Assembly: GCF_014892575.1 (NCBI RefSeq)
Contig: NZ_JADBGI010000012.1
Span: 1-64,000, forward strand
DNA from: Nocardiopsis coralli
GTDB lineage: Bacteria > Actinomycetota > Actinomycetes > Streptosporangiales > Streptosporangiaceae
Direction of reading: 5' to 3'
DNA length: 64,000 nucleotides
Shown here: piece after piece, positions 16,492 through 25,321 of the stretch
Position numbering within the stretch: position 1 is the first letter of the stretch
Layout: the number at the start of each line of letters is the position of its first letter
Translations under genes and position numbers: made by a program
The notes under the pieces: model-generated
Databases searched by the model: none
The model's input: the letters and a program-made list of their open reading frames with translations, nothing else
What the model was told of the DNA's origin: nothing

Positions 16492-18384
16492 ATGCCTACG
16501 ACGCACATACCGCCGCTGCGCGCCGAACGGGCGCGCCGCTCATGGAGAACCACCCTGTCCGTCTCGATGGCCGCCGCCGTCACCGGGTCCCTGACCCTGG
16601 TGGCCGCGCCGGCCTCCGCCGCGCCCGACGACGGGGCCGGTGACGGCTACCGGGGCGCGATCGAGGTCGTGCCCGCCGCGGAGGAGGGTTCCGGCGACGA
16701 CTCGGTCGTGACCGGGACCGTCTTCGTCGACGCCGAGGAGAGTGGCGCCGCCGAGGGCCAGGAGGGCCTGGCCGACGTCGTGGTCACCAACGGCCGCGAC
16801 GTGGTGACCACCGACGACGAGGGCCGCTACGAGCTGCCCGCGTTCGACAACATGACGGTGTCGATCACCCAGCCGTCGGGTTACCAGGTCCCGATGGACG
16901 AGAACAACATCCCGCAGTTCCACTACAACCACCTGCCGGAGGGTTCCCCGGACCTGGAGTACGGCGGCATCGAGCCGACCGGCCCGCTGCCCGAGGAGGT
17001 CAACTTCCCGGTCGTCGAGAGCGAGGCGACCGCCGACGACGCGCAGAGCTGTGTGATCGCGGGCGACCTGCAGGTCACCGACGAGGAAGAGGTCGAGTAC
17101 GCCCGGGCGGGCGCCATCAACGACCTGTCCGAGCGCGACGACTACGCGGGCTGCGGTTCCCTGTTCGTGGGCGACGTGGCCAACGACGACCTGTCGCTGT
17201 ACCCGTCCATCAAGGAGCTGGTGGGCGAGACCAACGGCCCGGCCCGCTTCCTGCCCGGCAACCACGACATCGACTTCGACTCGGAGACGCCGGAGCACGC
17301 CTTCGACACCTTCCGCGAGCACCTGGCTCCGGAGTACTACTCCTACGACGTCGGCAACGTGCACTTCGTGGCGATGAACAACGTCGACTACCCGTGCACG
17401 GCCGCCGAGGACAGCCCGGAGGGTGTCGAGGAGATCTGCTCCGACCCCGAGGGCGACCCGAGCTACAACGGCCGCATCAGCGACGAGCAGATGGAGTGGC
17501 TCGAGCAGGACCTCGAGAACGTCGCCGACGACAAGCTCGTGGTCGTGGCCGGCCACATCGGTCTGGTCAACTACGCGGACGAGGGCGAGGCCCAGCACCA
17601 GGTCGACCAGGCCGCCGAGGTGCACGAGCTGCTGCAGGGCCGCGAGGCCGTTGCGGTCTCCGGGCACAGCCACAGCATCGAGAACATGGAGGCCGGCGAC
17701 GACGCGGAGGGCTGGAACGAGCTCCTCGGCATCGAGGACGGGCTCCCCTTCCCGCACATCACCGCGGGTGCGATCTCCGGTGACTGGTACTCCGGCGAGG
17801 TCGGCGACGGCGGTTTCCCGTCGGCGATCGGCCGTGACGGCGGACGCCCGGGTGTGGTGACGCTGGACGTGGAGGGCAACCAGTTCCAGGAGCGCTTCTC
17901 CGTCACCGGCGAGTCCGACGACGTGCAGACGCAGCTGGGCATCAACAGCCCGGCCTACCGCGAGTGGTACGAGGAGCACAGCGACAAGGAGGACGGCGGC
18001 GCCCCCGAGCTGGAGGACCCGCTGGTGGTCGACCGCGAGGACCTCGACGAGGGCACCTGGCTGACCACCAACTTCTTCATGGGCTCCACCAGCGGCGACG
18101 TCGAGGTGGCCATCGACGGCGAGCAGGGCGGCACGGCCGAGCGGACCCAGCAGATGGAGGGCGAGGCGCAGAACGTCGGTGCCGAGTACTCCGACCCGTA
18201 CGCGGTGCAGCAGCAGCTCGTGCACGGCGGTTCGATCGCCGACCGGGCGATGCACCTGTGGACCTACGACCTGCCCGCGGACCTCGAGCCCGGCGCTCAC
18301 ACCGCGGAGGTGACCGCGACCGACGCGTACGGCCGCGAGTTCACCGACGTCCTCGAGTTCGAGGTCGTCGAGGACCGCGTGTAA
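16492..18384 (+). CDS. Secreted calcineurin-like metallophosphoesterase
   Basis: A 630-residue exported phosphoesterase. It has a Sec signal (basic start, hydrophobic stretch, cleavage near PASAAPDD at about residues 38-42), an N-terminal beta-sandwich (about 60-170, MetallophosN type, with VVVTNGRDVVTTDDEGRYEL), the catalytic domain (about 185-440) and a C-terminal domain. Metal-site motifs are VGDVANDD, LPGNHDID, VVVAGHIG and VSGHSHS; the first motif reads AGDLQVTD rather than D-x-H. Hydrolysis of phosphate esters outside the cell, such as teichoic-acid or lipid-linked phosphates, is plausible. The ATG at 16492 has GGAGAG; the longer frame begins in non-coding sequence. Confidence 0.88.
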   Translation: MPTTHIPPLRAERARRSWRTTLSVSMAAAVTGSLTLVAAPASAAPDDGAGDGYRGAIEVVPAAEEGSGDDSVVTGTVFVDAEESGAAEGQEGLADVVVTNGRDVVTTDDEGRYELPAFDNMTVSITQPSGYQVPMDENNIPQFHYNHLPEGSPDLEYGGIEPTGPLPEEVNFPVVESEATADDAQSCVIAGDLQVTDEEEVEYARAGAINDLSERDDYAGCGSLFVGDVANDDLSLYPSIKELVGETNGPARFLPGNHDIDFDSETPEHAFDTFREHLAPEYYSYDVGNVHFVAMNNVDYPCTAAEDSPEGVEEICSDPEGDPSYNGRISDEQMEWLEQDLENVADDKLVVVAGHIGLVNYADEGEAQHQVDQAAEVHELLQGREAVAVSGHSHSIENMEAGDDAEGWNELLGIEDGLPFPHITAGAISGDWYSGEVGDGGFPSAIGRDGGRPGVVTLDVEGNQFQERFSVTGESDDVQTQLGINSPAYREWYEEHSDKEDGGAPELEDPLVVDREDLDEGTWLTTNFFMGSTSGDVEVAIDGEQGGTAERTQQMEGEAQNVGAEYSDPYAVQQQLVHGGSIADRAMHLWTYDLPADLEPGAHTAEVTATDAYGREFTDVLEFEVVEDRV

Positions 18385-18399
18385 CACCCGAACGCACCG

Positions 18400-18429
18400 A
18401 GGGCCGCCACCCGTGCAGGTGGCGGCCCT
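18400..18429 (+). terminator. Terminator after the metallophosphoesterase gene
   Basis: A perfect 12-base stem, AGGGCCGCCACC (18400-18411) and GGTGGCGGCCCT (18418-18429), with a six-base loop, followed by TCGTGCG. It begins 16 bases after the stop codon. Confidence 0.8.
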
Positions 18430-18507
18430 TCGTGCGTCCCGCCTGTCGGAGGACGGGGCGCGACCGAACCACTAAACTCGTCACCCTCAGTGATCACAGG
18501 GGGAGAC

Positions 18508-18867
18508 ATGAGCATCGAGGCCCGCAACGCGCGCTGGTCGTGGGAGAAGCAGAACCTGACCGCCTGCGCCTACATGGAGCTGCACAACACCGGGGAGGGA
18601 TCGGCCGCGCTGGTCTCCGCGTCCAGCCCCGACTTCCGGTACGCCAACCTGGTCACCACGACCGACGAGGAGGGCGAGCGGGTCAAGGCGGGCCTCGACC
18701 GCATCACCGTGAGTGACGGAACCTCGTTGGAGCCAGGCGACAACCGGGTGCAGCTGGACGCCCCCACGCACCCCCTCGACGACGGCGATCCGGTGGAGAT
18801 CGTGCTGTCGCTGTCCGACGGGACCCGGCTCACCGTCACCGCCGACGGGGGCGCGGACACCCCCTGA
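18508..18867 (+). CDS. PCuAC-like (DUF461) domain protein lacking signal and copper ligands
   Basis: A 119-residue protein that follows the PCu(A)C copper-chaperone fold along its length: CAYMELHNTGEGSAALVSASSP, a strand-rich middle, LEPGDNRVQLDAPTHPLDDG and a closing DGTRLTVTADGG. In the family, copper is bound by His and Met residues after the ASSP segment and in the GYHVMLM-like strand; here these read DFRYANLV and NRVQLD, so the ligands are absent. There is also no signal peptide or lipobox, so it should stay in the cytoplasm. The ATG at 18508 follows GGGGGAG. A structural or protein-binding role is more likely than copper transfer. It ends three bases before the convergent symporter gene. 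Confidence 0.7.
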   Translation: MSIEARNARWSWEKQNLTACAYMELHNTGEGSAALVSASSPDFRYANLVTTTDEEGERVKAGLDRITVSDGTSLEPGDNRVQLDAPTHPLDDGDPVEIVLSLSDGTRLTVTADGGADTP

Positions 18868-18870
18868 TCT

Positions 18871-20406
18871 CTAGTCGTCCTGGGAGGTCCGTCCCTCACC
18901 GGAGGCGGCCGTGGTCTCGTCCGTGGATTCGTTGCGGACCTTGGTACCCACGTCCAGCTCGGCCCGCTCCTCGGCCAGCATCTGCAGCGCCGCCTCGTGG
19001 GAGACCTCCCGGCGGGGCGTGACCAGGCTGACCACGACCCCCGCGACCAGTGCCGCGAGCATCGACGGGATCACCGGGTTGCCCCAGAAGTCGGTCCACG
19101 CGGAGATGTTGTGCACGAGCAGGGCCATGACCGAACCGCCGATGAGCGAGGCCAGACCGCCCTGCCACGTCGCCCGCGGCCAGAACTTGCCCAACAGCGA
19201 CGCGACCAGCACACCGGTGAGCACTGTCGAGATCATCAGTTCGATGTAACCGATGATCGTGGTGGCCATGAGGGAGGAGAGCAGGGCCAGCCCGAGCACG
19301 GCCGTCAGAGCGACCCGGGAGAGGGCGACCATGTTCTCGGCCTTCGGCAGCCGTCCGGTGACCAGGTGGGTGACGTCGCGCAGCAGGATCGTCACGCCGG
19401 CGATGGCGTCGGAGTCGCCCGAGGACATCGTGGCCGAGAGCCCCGCGATCAGGAGAAAGGCGCCCACCCAGACGGGGAAAAGCGTCGTCGCCAAGTAGGG
19501 GAAGGCCATGTCCGGGTTCTCCAACCCGGGCTCCAGGCCGCGTGCGGCCATCCCCGCGATGGCGGGCAGCATTGCGAAGAGCGCGAACAGACCGGCGACC
19601 CAGGCGAAGCTGGTGCGCACGGTACGGACGTTGATCGCCGAGTAGATGCGCTGCCGGTACGAGGGGGTGGCCAGCACGCCCACGGCGATGACCAGGGCCA
19701 GGGAGATCCCCGGCAGCACTCCGACCGCTTCCAGCCCGAGCATCGAGGTCGCCTCGTCGGGCACGTCCCGGCCGATGCCCTCGAAACCGCCGACGTGCAC
19801 GAGGGCGAGCACGGCCAGGAGGGTGAAGCCGAGGAACAGGATCGTGCCCTGGATGGCGTCGGTGATGACGACGGCGAGGTAGCCGCCCACGACGGTGTAG
19901 AGCCCGAAGCTCACGGCGATCACGATCTTGGCCGTGGCCGGGTCCATCCCGGTCAGGTAGGAGAGGTAGAGCGCTCCGCCCATGATGTGCGCGCCGAGCC
20001 ACCCCACGGAGGCCAGGAGCATCACCACCGAGACCACGCCCTTGATGGCCCGGCTGGCGCCGTAGTAGTAACTCATCTCCTCGGAGAAGGTCATGAACCC
20101 GTGTCTGCGCACGTCGGAGAAGAGCCAGAGCAGGAGCAGGACGCCGACGGCGCCGCCGATCCCGTACAGCCCTCCGGCCCACCCGTTCTCGTAGGCGAAA
20201 CCGACGGCCCCGAGGCTGGAGCCGGTTCCGACCAGCGTGGCGAGTGTGGTGCCCAGGAGCAGGGGTGTGCTGAGGCTGCGCCCCGCCAGCAGGAAGTCCT
20301 CGCCGCTGCTGGTGCGGCGCCGCGCGACCCACACACCGATCCCGAGCATGAGCACGACGGTGCCGGCCAGGGACCCCAGGTAGATCAGGTTCGTTGCGTC
20401 ATTCAT
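18871..20406 (-). CDS. Sodium:solute symporter (SSS family)
   Basis: A 511-residue cation-coupled importer with about 13 membrane spans, beginning at the N-terminus (YLGSLAGTVVLMLGIGVWVA) and with the family pattern GRSLSTPLLLGTTLATLVGTG and GVLATPSYRQRIYSA. The last 50 residues are a charged cytoplasmic tail. ATG at 20406 has AAAGGAG. It is the fourth gene of an operon with an amidohydrolase, a PLP deaminase and RidA, so it probably imports the (N-acylated) amino acid or amino-sugar acid that these enzymes break down. The substrate class of SSS proteins cannot be read from sequence alone. Confidence 0.9.
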   Translation of the reverse strand: MNDATNLIYLGSLAGTVVLMLGIGVWVARRRTSSGEDFLLAGRSLSTPLLLGTTLATLVGTGSSLGAVGFAYENGWAGGLYGIGGAVGVLLLLWLFSDVRRHGFMTFSEEMSYYYGASRAIKGVVSVVMLLASVGWLGAHIMGGALYLSYLTGMDPATAKIVIAVSFGLYTVVGGYLAVVITDAIQGTILFLGFTLLAVLALVHVGGFEGIGRDVPDEATSMLGLEAVGVLPGISLALVIAVGVLATPSYRQRIYSAINVRTVRTSFAWVAGLFALFAMLPAIAGMAARGLEPGLENPDMAFPYLATTLFPVWVGAFLLIAGLSATMSSGDSDAIAGVTILLRDVTHLVTGRLPKAENMVALSRVALTAVLGLALLSSLMATTIIGYIELMISTVLTGVLVASLLGKFWPRATWQGGLASLIGGSVMALLVHNISAWTDFWGNPVIPSMLAALVAGVVVSLVTPRREVSHEAALQMLAEERAELDVGTKVRNESTDETTAASGEGRTSQDD

Positions 20407-20461
20407 GTGGATCTCCTTTGCCCGGCCCGGCCCGCTCTCGGGCTCGCCCGGGGAGGGGGGT

Positions 20462-20490
20462 CGGGGCCCCGGCGCGTTGCCGGGGCCCCG
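20462..20490 (-). terminator. Intercistronic hairpin between RidA and symporter genes
   Basis: A perfect 12-base stem, CGGGGCCCCGGC (20462-20473) and GCCGGGGCCCCG (20479-20490), with a five-base loop lies four bases beyond the RidA stop and 55 bases before the symporter start. It has no T-rich tail in either direction, so it may be a partial terminator or an mRNA-stability element that lowers symporter expression relative to the enzymes. Confidence 0.55.
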
Positions 20491-20494
20491 CGGC

Positions 20495-20875
20495 TCACTC
20501 GGCCGGCTTGTACAGGACCGCGTCGACCTCGATGGCGAAGCCCGGCAGGTCGGCCTGCAGGGTGGTGCGGACCGGCGGCTCCTCGCCGAAGTACTCCGCG
20601 AAGAGCGTGTTCATCTCGGCGAAGTCGTCGAGGTCGCGCAGGTACACCCCGACGCGCACCGCGTCGCGCAGGCTCGACCCGGCGGCCTCGGCGACCGTGG
20701 CGAGGTTCTTGAAGGTCGCGTGGGCCTCGTCCGCGAAGGAGCCCTTGACCAGGGACCGGTCGGTGCGGTGGGGCGTGGCCCCGGCGAGGTAGACGAAGTC
20801 GCCGGCCACGACGGCGTGGGAGTACGGGCCGCCGGGCGGGGCGGCCTCGGGCGTGTTCACGATCTTCTTGGACAT
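20495..20875 (-). CDS. RidA-family enamine/imine deaminase
   Basis: A 126-residue RidA/YjgF protein. It shows the family frame: PGGPYSHAVVAGDFVYLAG near the start, the GSSLRDAVRVGVYLRD middle and the RTTLQADLPGFAIEVDAV end, where the catalytic Arg and Glu-like positions lie. RidA proteins hydrolyse reactive 2-aminoacrylate-type enamines and imines released by PLP dehydratases (established). Its position directly after a PLP deaminase gene therefore supports a beta-elimination reaction in that enzyme. Confidence 0.93.
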   Translation of the reverse strand: MSKKIVNTPEAAPPGGPYSHAVVAGDFVYLAGATPHRTDRSLVKGSFADEAHATFKNLATVAEAAGSSLRDAVRVGVYLRDLDDFAEMNTLFAEYFGEEPPVRTTLQADLPGFAIEVDAVLYKPAE

Positions 20876-20922
20876 GGGAACCCTCCGTGTTCTGTGTTCT
20901 GTGTGTTCGTGCCGTCTCGGTG

Positions 20923-22176
20923 TCAGAAGACGGTGCGTACTGCGTCGACGACGTGGTCCCGGTCGTCCAGGACGGGGATCAGGGACCACTTGTCGAAGAC
21001 GGTGCAGGCGTGGGACAGGCCGAACTCGACCACGTCCCCGACCTCGATCTCCGGTGCGTCCTCGTCCAGGTCGAGGAACCCGTGGTGGTCGTTGAGCTCC
21101 ACCACCCGCGCCCCACCCTCGACCGGGATGCGGCGCCCCTCGCGCAGGACCGCGCGGGGCACGGGGAGGTCGATGTCGAAGGAGAGGTCGCGCTTGCCCG
21201 CCCCGAAGAGCGCCCGCCCCGGTTCGGGGCAGGAGAGCACCCGCGCGTAGCACGAGAGCGCGGGGCGCAGGGGGTCGGCGTCGGCCTCCGAACGCAGCGG
21301 CGAGGCGCGTTCCATGAAGAGGTCGTCGTGGGTGATGTAGCACCCCGACCGCACGATCGGCCGGACGGGCAGGGACAGCCCGCCGAGCCCGGAGAAGGCG
21401 TCGGCGACCAGGTCGGGGTAGCTGCTGCCGCCGGCGGTCACGATGATCTCGTCGGCGCCGGTGAACAGGCCCCGGGCGTCGGCGCGGCGGACGAACTCGG
21501 GCAGCCGGCCCAGCCAGGTGCGGGTGCGGTCGGGCGAGTCGTCGTCGCGGCGCTGCGGGAAGACCCCCTCGAACCCTTCGACCCCGACCAGGCGGACGCT
21601 CTCGCTGCGCGCCACCCGCTCGGCGAGGTCCAGGGCGTCCTCGAGGGTGCGCACGCCGGTGCGCCGGCCCGGGACCCCCAGTTCCACGAGGACCGGGAGG
21701 CGGCGCGGTGCCCCGCGCAGGGCGTGCTCCATCAGTTCCAGGCCGGCCGCGGAGTCGACCAGGCACATCGTTTCGAAGCCCGGGTCGGCCAGGGTCTCGG
21801 CGATCCAGGCCAACTGGGCCGTCTCCGTCACCTCGTTGGCGATGATGACCCTGCTGACGCCGGACCGGTGCATGATGCGGGCCTGCGCGACGGTGGCCGC
21901 GGTGAGCCCCCACGCGCCCCGTTCCAACTGGGCCGCCCAGAGCTGGGGGGCCATGGTCGTCTTGGCGTGCGGGGCCAGGTCGAGGCCGCGCTCGGCGCAC
22001 CAGCGGGCGAAGCGGTCGAGGTTGTGGTGCAGGGCGTCGCGGTGGAGGGTGACCGCGGGCAGCCACAGGTCGCTCAGCCGGAGGCCGGCGTCGCGGACCT
22101 CGGCGGGGCTGGTGGGGCTCTGCGGCAGGGAACGCGCCTCGACGGCGGCGTGGTCCAGGTGGTGTGCGGGGTTCAT
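20923..22176 (-). CDS. Fold-III PLP amino acid deaminase / dehydratase (DSD1-like)
   Basis: A 417-residue protein of the alanine-racemase-fold (type III) group that includes D-serine dehydratase, D-threonine aldolase and enzymes annotated simply as amino acid deaminase. The PLP lysine lies in LAPHAKTTMAPQLW. The C-terminal domain has ELNDHHGFLDLD, the metal-binding His/Asp segment of this group. I start at the ATG at 22176 because it overlaps the amidohydrolase stop as ATGA. With RidA behind it and KDG kinase and KDPG aldolase genes across the divergent promoter, a reaction giving 2-keto-3-deoxygluconate from a glucosaminate-like acid is my favoured reading. A D-amino acid deaminase is the alternative. 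Confidence 0.82.
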   Translation of the reverse strand: MNPAHHLDHAAVEARSLPQSPTSPAEVRDAGLRLSDLWLPAVTLHRDALHHNLDRFARWCAERGLDLAPHAKTTMAPQLWAAQLERGAWGLTAATVAQARIMHRSGVSRVIIANEVTETAQLAWIAETLADPGFETMCLVDSAAGLELMEHALRGAPRRLPVLVELGVPGRRTGVRTLEDALDLAERVARSESVRLVGVEGFEGVFPQRRDDDSPDRTRTWLGRLPEFVRRADARGLFTGADEIIVTAGGSSYPDLVADAFSGLGGLSLPVRPIVRSGCYITHDDLFMERASPLRSEADADPLRPALSCYARVLSCPEPGRALFGAGKRDLSFDIDLPVPRAVLREGRRIPVEGGARVVELNDHHGFLDLDEDAPEIEVGDVVEFGLSHACTVFDKWSLIPVLDDRDHVVDAVRTVF

Positions 22177-23456
22177 GCTCTGGCTCCGTGGCGCGGGAAG
22201 GGTTCGTCGAAGTCCTCGGGGTCGGTCAGGTGCTGCACCGCGTCCCGGGTGCGCTGCTGCCGCCCGTGCTCCGCGCGTTGCTGCGCGGGGCTGAGCGGGA
22301 CCCACGGTGGCGGGGCCTCGGCCGTGCTCGGGGGCAGGAGGCGGCCGGCGACGTAGGTGGCGGTGTTGTGCAGCTTCACGGGCGCGTGCCGGACGTCGCC
22401 GTGCACGTCCGGGAGCGGGAACGGCCCCTCCTCGACGTCGAAGACGGCGATGTCGGCCGGTGCTCCGGGGGCGAGGGTGCCGGCGTCGAGGCCGAACGTG
22501 CGGGCGGGCCGGACGGTGGCGGCCTCGACGGCCTCGTTCAGGCTGAGCCCGGCCGCCATCGTCTTGGCCATCACGGTCGGCAGGTCGAAGGCGGGCCCGT
22601 ACATGGAACGGATGTGCAGGTCGGAGGAGACCAGGGGGCGCACGCCCGCCGCGAGTTCGGTCTCGAGCACGTCGTAGGCGAAGGCGCCGGAGCCGTGCCC
22701 GAGGTCGAACACCACCCCGGCGTCGAGGGCGCGCTCGACCGGGGCGGTGAGCCCGCCGTCGGCGACCAGGTCGGTGGGGCAGCCGGAGGCGCAGTGGGTC
22801 AGGACGTCGCCCTCGCCGAGCAGGGGTGCGATCTCGGCGATGGTGGGCGGGCCGTACCCCACGTGCACCATGAGCGGGCGCTCCAGTGTGCGGGCCAGGC
22901 GCACGGCCCTGCGCAGGGGCTCGATGCCGTTCTCGCCCACGGTCCGGGCGTCGATGCGGGCCTTGACGCCGCGCACGAAACCACCCTGGCGTGCTGCGAC
23001 GGCCGCCGCGGCGTCGACGTCGAGGTGGTCGAGCACGCGGTGCTCACCGGTCTCGGCGACCAGTCCGAGCCCGGAGACGTTGATCAGCGCATGCACCCGC
23101 ACACCGGCGGGTTCGGCCACGTAGCGGCGGAACCCGTCCATGGCGTAGGCACCGGCCGAACCGGCGTCGATCCACGTGGTCACACCCGTGCGCCACGCGA
23201 CGGGCGTGGGGTCCATGCCCCAGTAACCGGCGCCGTGCCACACGTGGGTGTGCGCGTCGACGAGGCCCGGGGTCACCAGCTTGCCCCGGACGTCGACGAC
23301 CTCGGCCGCCGCGCCCGTGTCCTCCGCCCCGGTGTCCGGCGCTCGGGCGGGCCGCACCTCCGCGATCCTGCCGTCGCGCACGGCCACGTCGGCCGTGCGG
23401 TCGTGCCCGGACGCGGGGTCCACGACCCGGCCGCCGCGCAGCAGTAGGTCCCACAT
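22173..23456 (-). CDS. Amidohydrolase/deacetylase-family metallohydrolase
   Basis: A 427-residue TIM-barrel metallohydrolase. Metal-site elements are DAHTHVW (HxH), a Lys in GFVRGVKARID that could be carboxylated, His in MVHVGYG and THCASG, and the Asp in SSDLH; the N- and C-terminal beta domain is present (RGGRVVDPASG; ADIAVFDV). It resembles the Atu3266/EF0837 group of deacetylases rather than dihydroorotase. First gene of the leftward operon. It would remove an acyl group from the imported compound, making the free amine for the deaminase. The ATG at 23456 follows a run of G that can serve as ribosome-binding site. Confidence 0.83.
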   Translation of the reverse strand: MWDLLLRGGRVVDPASGHDRTADVAVRDGRIAEVRPARAPDTGAEDTGAAAEVVDVRGKLVTPGLVDAHTHVWHGAGYWGMDPTPVAWRTGVTTWIDAGSAGAYAMDGFRRYVAEPAGVRVHALINVSGLGLVAETGEHRVLDHLDVDAAAAVAARQGGFVRGVKARIDARTVGENGIEPLRRAVRLARTLERPLMVHVGYGPPTIAEIAPLLGEGDVLTHCASGCPTDLVADGGLTAPVERALDAGVVFDLGHGSGAFAYDVLETELAAGVRPLVSSDLHIRSMYGPAFDLPTVMAKTMAAGLSLNEAVEAATVRPARTFGLDAGTLAPGAPADIAVFDVEEGPFPLPDVHGDVRHAPVKLHNTATYVAGRLLPPSTAEAPPPWVPLSPAQQRAEHGRQQRTRDAVQHLTDPEDFDEPFPRHGARA

Positions 23457-23578
23457 GACAACCCCCGATGCTGCGTATCATGCAGCACTGTTGCGTATAT
23501 CTCAGCAGAAGTATTAGCATCCAGTTTCATCGGAGGTCAACACCCCGCAATTTCGGGGCCGCACGTGGGAGGACAGGC
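23457..23578. promoter_or_regulatory. Divergent promoter with two operator-like repeats 20 bases apart
   Basis: Two similar 16-base elements lie in direct orientation: TGCGTATCATGCAGCA (23472-23487) and TGCGTATATCTCAGCA (23492-23507). Their start points are 20 bases apart, close to two helix turns. The first belongs to an inverted repeat TGCTGC-N7-GCAGCA (23469-23487). TATTAG at 23512-23517 could be the rightward -10 box. Such paired sites on one helix face suit an IclR-type regulator, and an IclR gene is part of the rightward operon. Confidence 0.6.
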
Positions 23579-24532
23579 GTGGAAGAGTCGGCGCAGAGCG
23601 GGTTCGGGACCGACGCGGTGTGTGTGGGCGAGACGATGGCGCTCCTGGTGCCCGATCCCCCGCAACCGCCCGAGGAGGCCGCCGCCTTCCGGATGCTGGC
23701 CGGCGGCGCGGAGTCCAACGTCGCCGTGCACCTGGCCAGGTCAGGGCGCCGCGTGGTCTGGCACAGCGCCCTGGGCGACGACGGGCTGGGCGAGCAGATC
23801 CGCCGCACGCTCACCTCCGAGGACGTCGAGTGCCGCGCCCGTGTCGACCACGAACGCCCCACCGGCCTCTACCTGAAGGAGCTCGGCCCGGACGGCACCC
23901 GCGTGCGCTACTACCGGCAGGGTTCGGCCGCCACGGCGCTCGGCCCGGAGGACGCCGACGAGATCCTGGGCCGCGTGCCCGCCCTGATCCACACCACGGG
24001 CATCACCGCAGCGCTCTCCGATTCCACACACGCCCTGGTCACGCGCCTGCTCACCGCCGAGCTCCCCGGAACGCTCCGCAGCTTCGACGTGAACCACCGG
24101 CCCGCCCTGCACGGCCCGCACCACGCCGAGCCCCTGCTCGAAGCGGCACGCAGCGCCGACATCGTGTTCTGCGGGCTCGACGAGGCCGAGGCGCTGTGGG
24201 GATCGCGCAACACCGAGGAGGTCCACGCCCTGATGCCCGAACCCCGGCTCCTGATCGTCAAACAGGGGGCCGACGGGGCCACCGCGTTCTCGCAGGGCCG
24301 TACCTGGAACCGGCCCGCACCCGAGGTCGAGGTGGTCGAACCCGTCGGGGCCGGTGACGCCTTCGCCGCAGGTGCACTGCATAAACTTCTTGCCGGCGCC
24401 CCCGTGGACGAGTGCCTCGACGAAGGCACCCGCCTGGCCGGCCAGGCCCTGAGGGTGCACGACGACATCCCCCCGCGTGCTCTCGCGGCCGGTGGCTCCG
24501 CCACCGCGCCTCGGGCCCGCGGCGCCGGGTGA
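23579..24532 (+). CDS. kdgK: 2-keto-3-deoxygluconate kinase (PfkB family)
   Basis: A 317-residue ribokinase-family enzyme that phosphorylates KDG to KDPG. The N-terminal substrate segment is MLAGGAESNVAVHLAR, and the C-terminal signature PVGAGDAFAAG carries the catalytic Asp. The pattern CVGETMALL at the start is typical of KdgK. I chose the GTG at 23579, with GGGAGGA seven bases before it; a longer frame from 23468 would run through the operator repeats. The KDPG aldolase two genes downstream confirms the pathway. The C-terminal 20 residues are an Ala/Arg-rich extension. Confidence 0.9.
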   Translation: MEESAQSGFGTDAVCVGETMALLVPDPPQPPEEAAAFRMLAGGAESNVAVHLARSGRRVVWHSALGDDGLGEQIRRTLTSEDVECRARVDHERPTGLYLKELGPDGTRVRYYRQGSAATALGPEDADEILGRVPALIHTTGITAALSDSTHALVTRLLTAELPGTLRSFDVNHRPALHGPHHAEPLLEAARSADIVFCGLDEAEALWGSRNTEEVHALMPEPRLLIVKQGADGATAFSQGRTWNRPAPEVEVVEPVGAGDAFAAGALHKLLAGAPVDECLDEGTRLAGQALRVHDDIPPRALAAGGSATAPRARGAG

Positions 24533-24574
24533 GGGGCGCACGACCGAACGGACCGACCCAGAAGGAGACCCCCG

Positions 24575-25321
24575 TTGTCGAGCAGCGTCCAGCGTGCCCT
24601 GCACATCCTCGTGGAGCTGTCCTCCGGCCCCCTGACCATCAGCGAGCTCGGACGGCGCCTCGACGTGCACCGCACCACGTCGCTGCGACTGCTGCGCACG
24701 CTCGAGGAGGAGCGTTTCGTCCGCCGCACGGAGGACGGCCGCTACCGGATCGGTCCCCTCATGGCCGCGCTGTCCCACGAGGCGCTGGAGGGCTTCGACC
24801 TGCGCACCGCGGCGTACGAGCACGTGCGGGCCCTGGGTTCGGCGACCGGCCACACCGTGCACCTGGCCGCGCTCGACGGTGACAGCATCGTCTACCTCGA
24901 CAAGGTCGAGTCCCGCCAGAGCATCCGGATGTACTCCTACGTCGGCGCCCGGGCCCCGCTGCACGCGACCGGGGTGGGCAAGGCGATCCTGGCGCACCTG
25001 GACCCGCAGGAGCGCGAGACCCTGCTCGGCACTCCCCCGTACCGGGGTTACGCCCCCAACACCCGGACCGACCCCGACGACCTGGCCGCGGACCTCGCCC
25101 GGATCGCCGAGCAGGGGTGGGCGCTGGACGACTTCGAGCACGAGGAGTTCATCCACTGCGTCGCGGCACCCATCAAGGGCGTCACCGGCAAGGTCGACGC
25201 GGCCGTCTCCGTGTCGGCCCCCGAGGTCACCCTGGACCGCCAGGGCCTGCTCGGGCTGGTCGGCGAACTCACCTCCACGGCGGAAGCCATCAGCGAAGAA
25301 CTCGGTTGGAGCCGAACATGA
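24575..25321 (+). CDS. IclR-family transcriptional regulator
   Basis: A 248-residue regulator with an N-terminal winged helix-turn-helix (about residues 18-45, LTISELGRRLDVHRTTSLRL) and a C-terminal effector domain (about 75-245) that carries the usual GARAPLHATGVGKAILA and VAAPI segments. It starts with TTG at 24575, behind GAAGGAG, a rare start codon that could keep its level low. Lying between kdgK and the aldolase gene, it is the obvious regulator of both divergent operons; IclR proteins in sugar-acid pathways often respond to KDG or KDPG. Confidence 0.9.
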   Translation: MSSSVQRALHILVELSSGPLTISELGRRLDVHRTTSLRLLRTLEEERFVRRTEDGRYRIGPLMAALSHEALEGFDLRTAAYEHVRALGSATGHTVHLAALDGDSIVYLDKVESRQSIRMYSYVGARAPLHATGVGKAILAHLDPQERETLLGTPPYRGYAPNTRTDPDDLAADLARIAEQGWALDDFEHEEFIHCVAAPIKGVTGKVDAAVSVSAPEVTLDRQGLLGLVGELTSTAEAISEELGWSRT

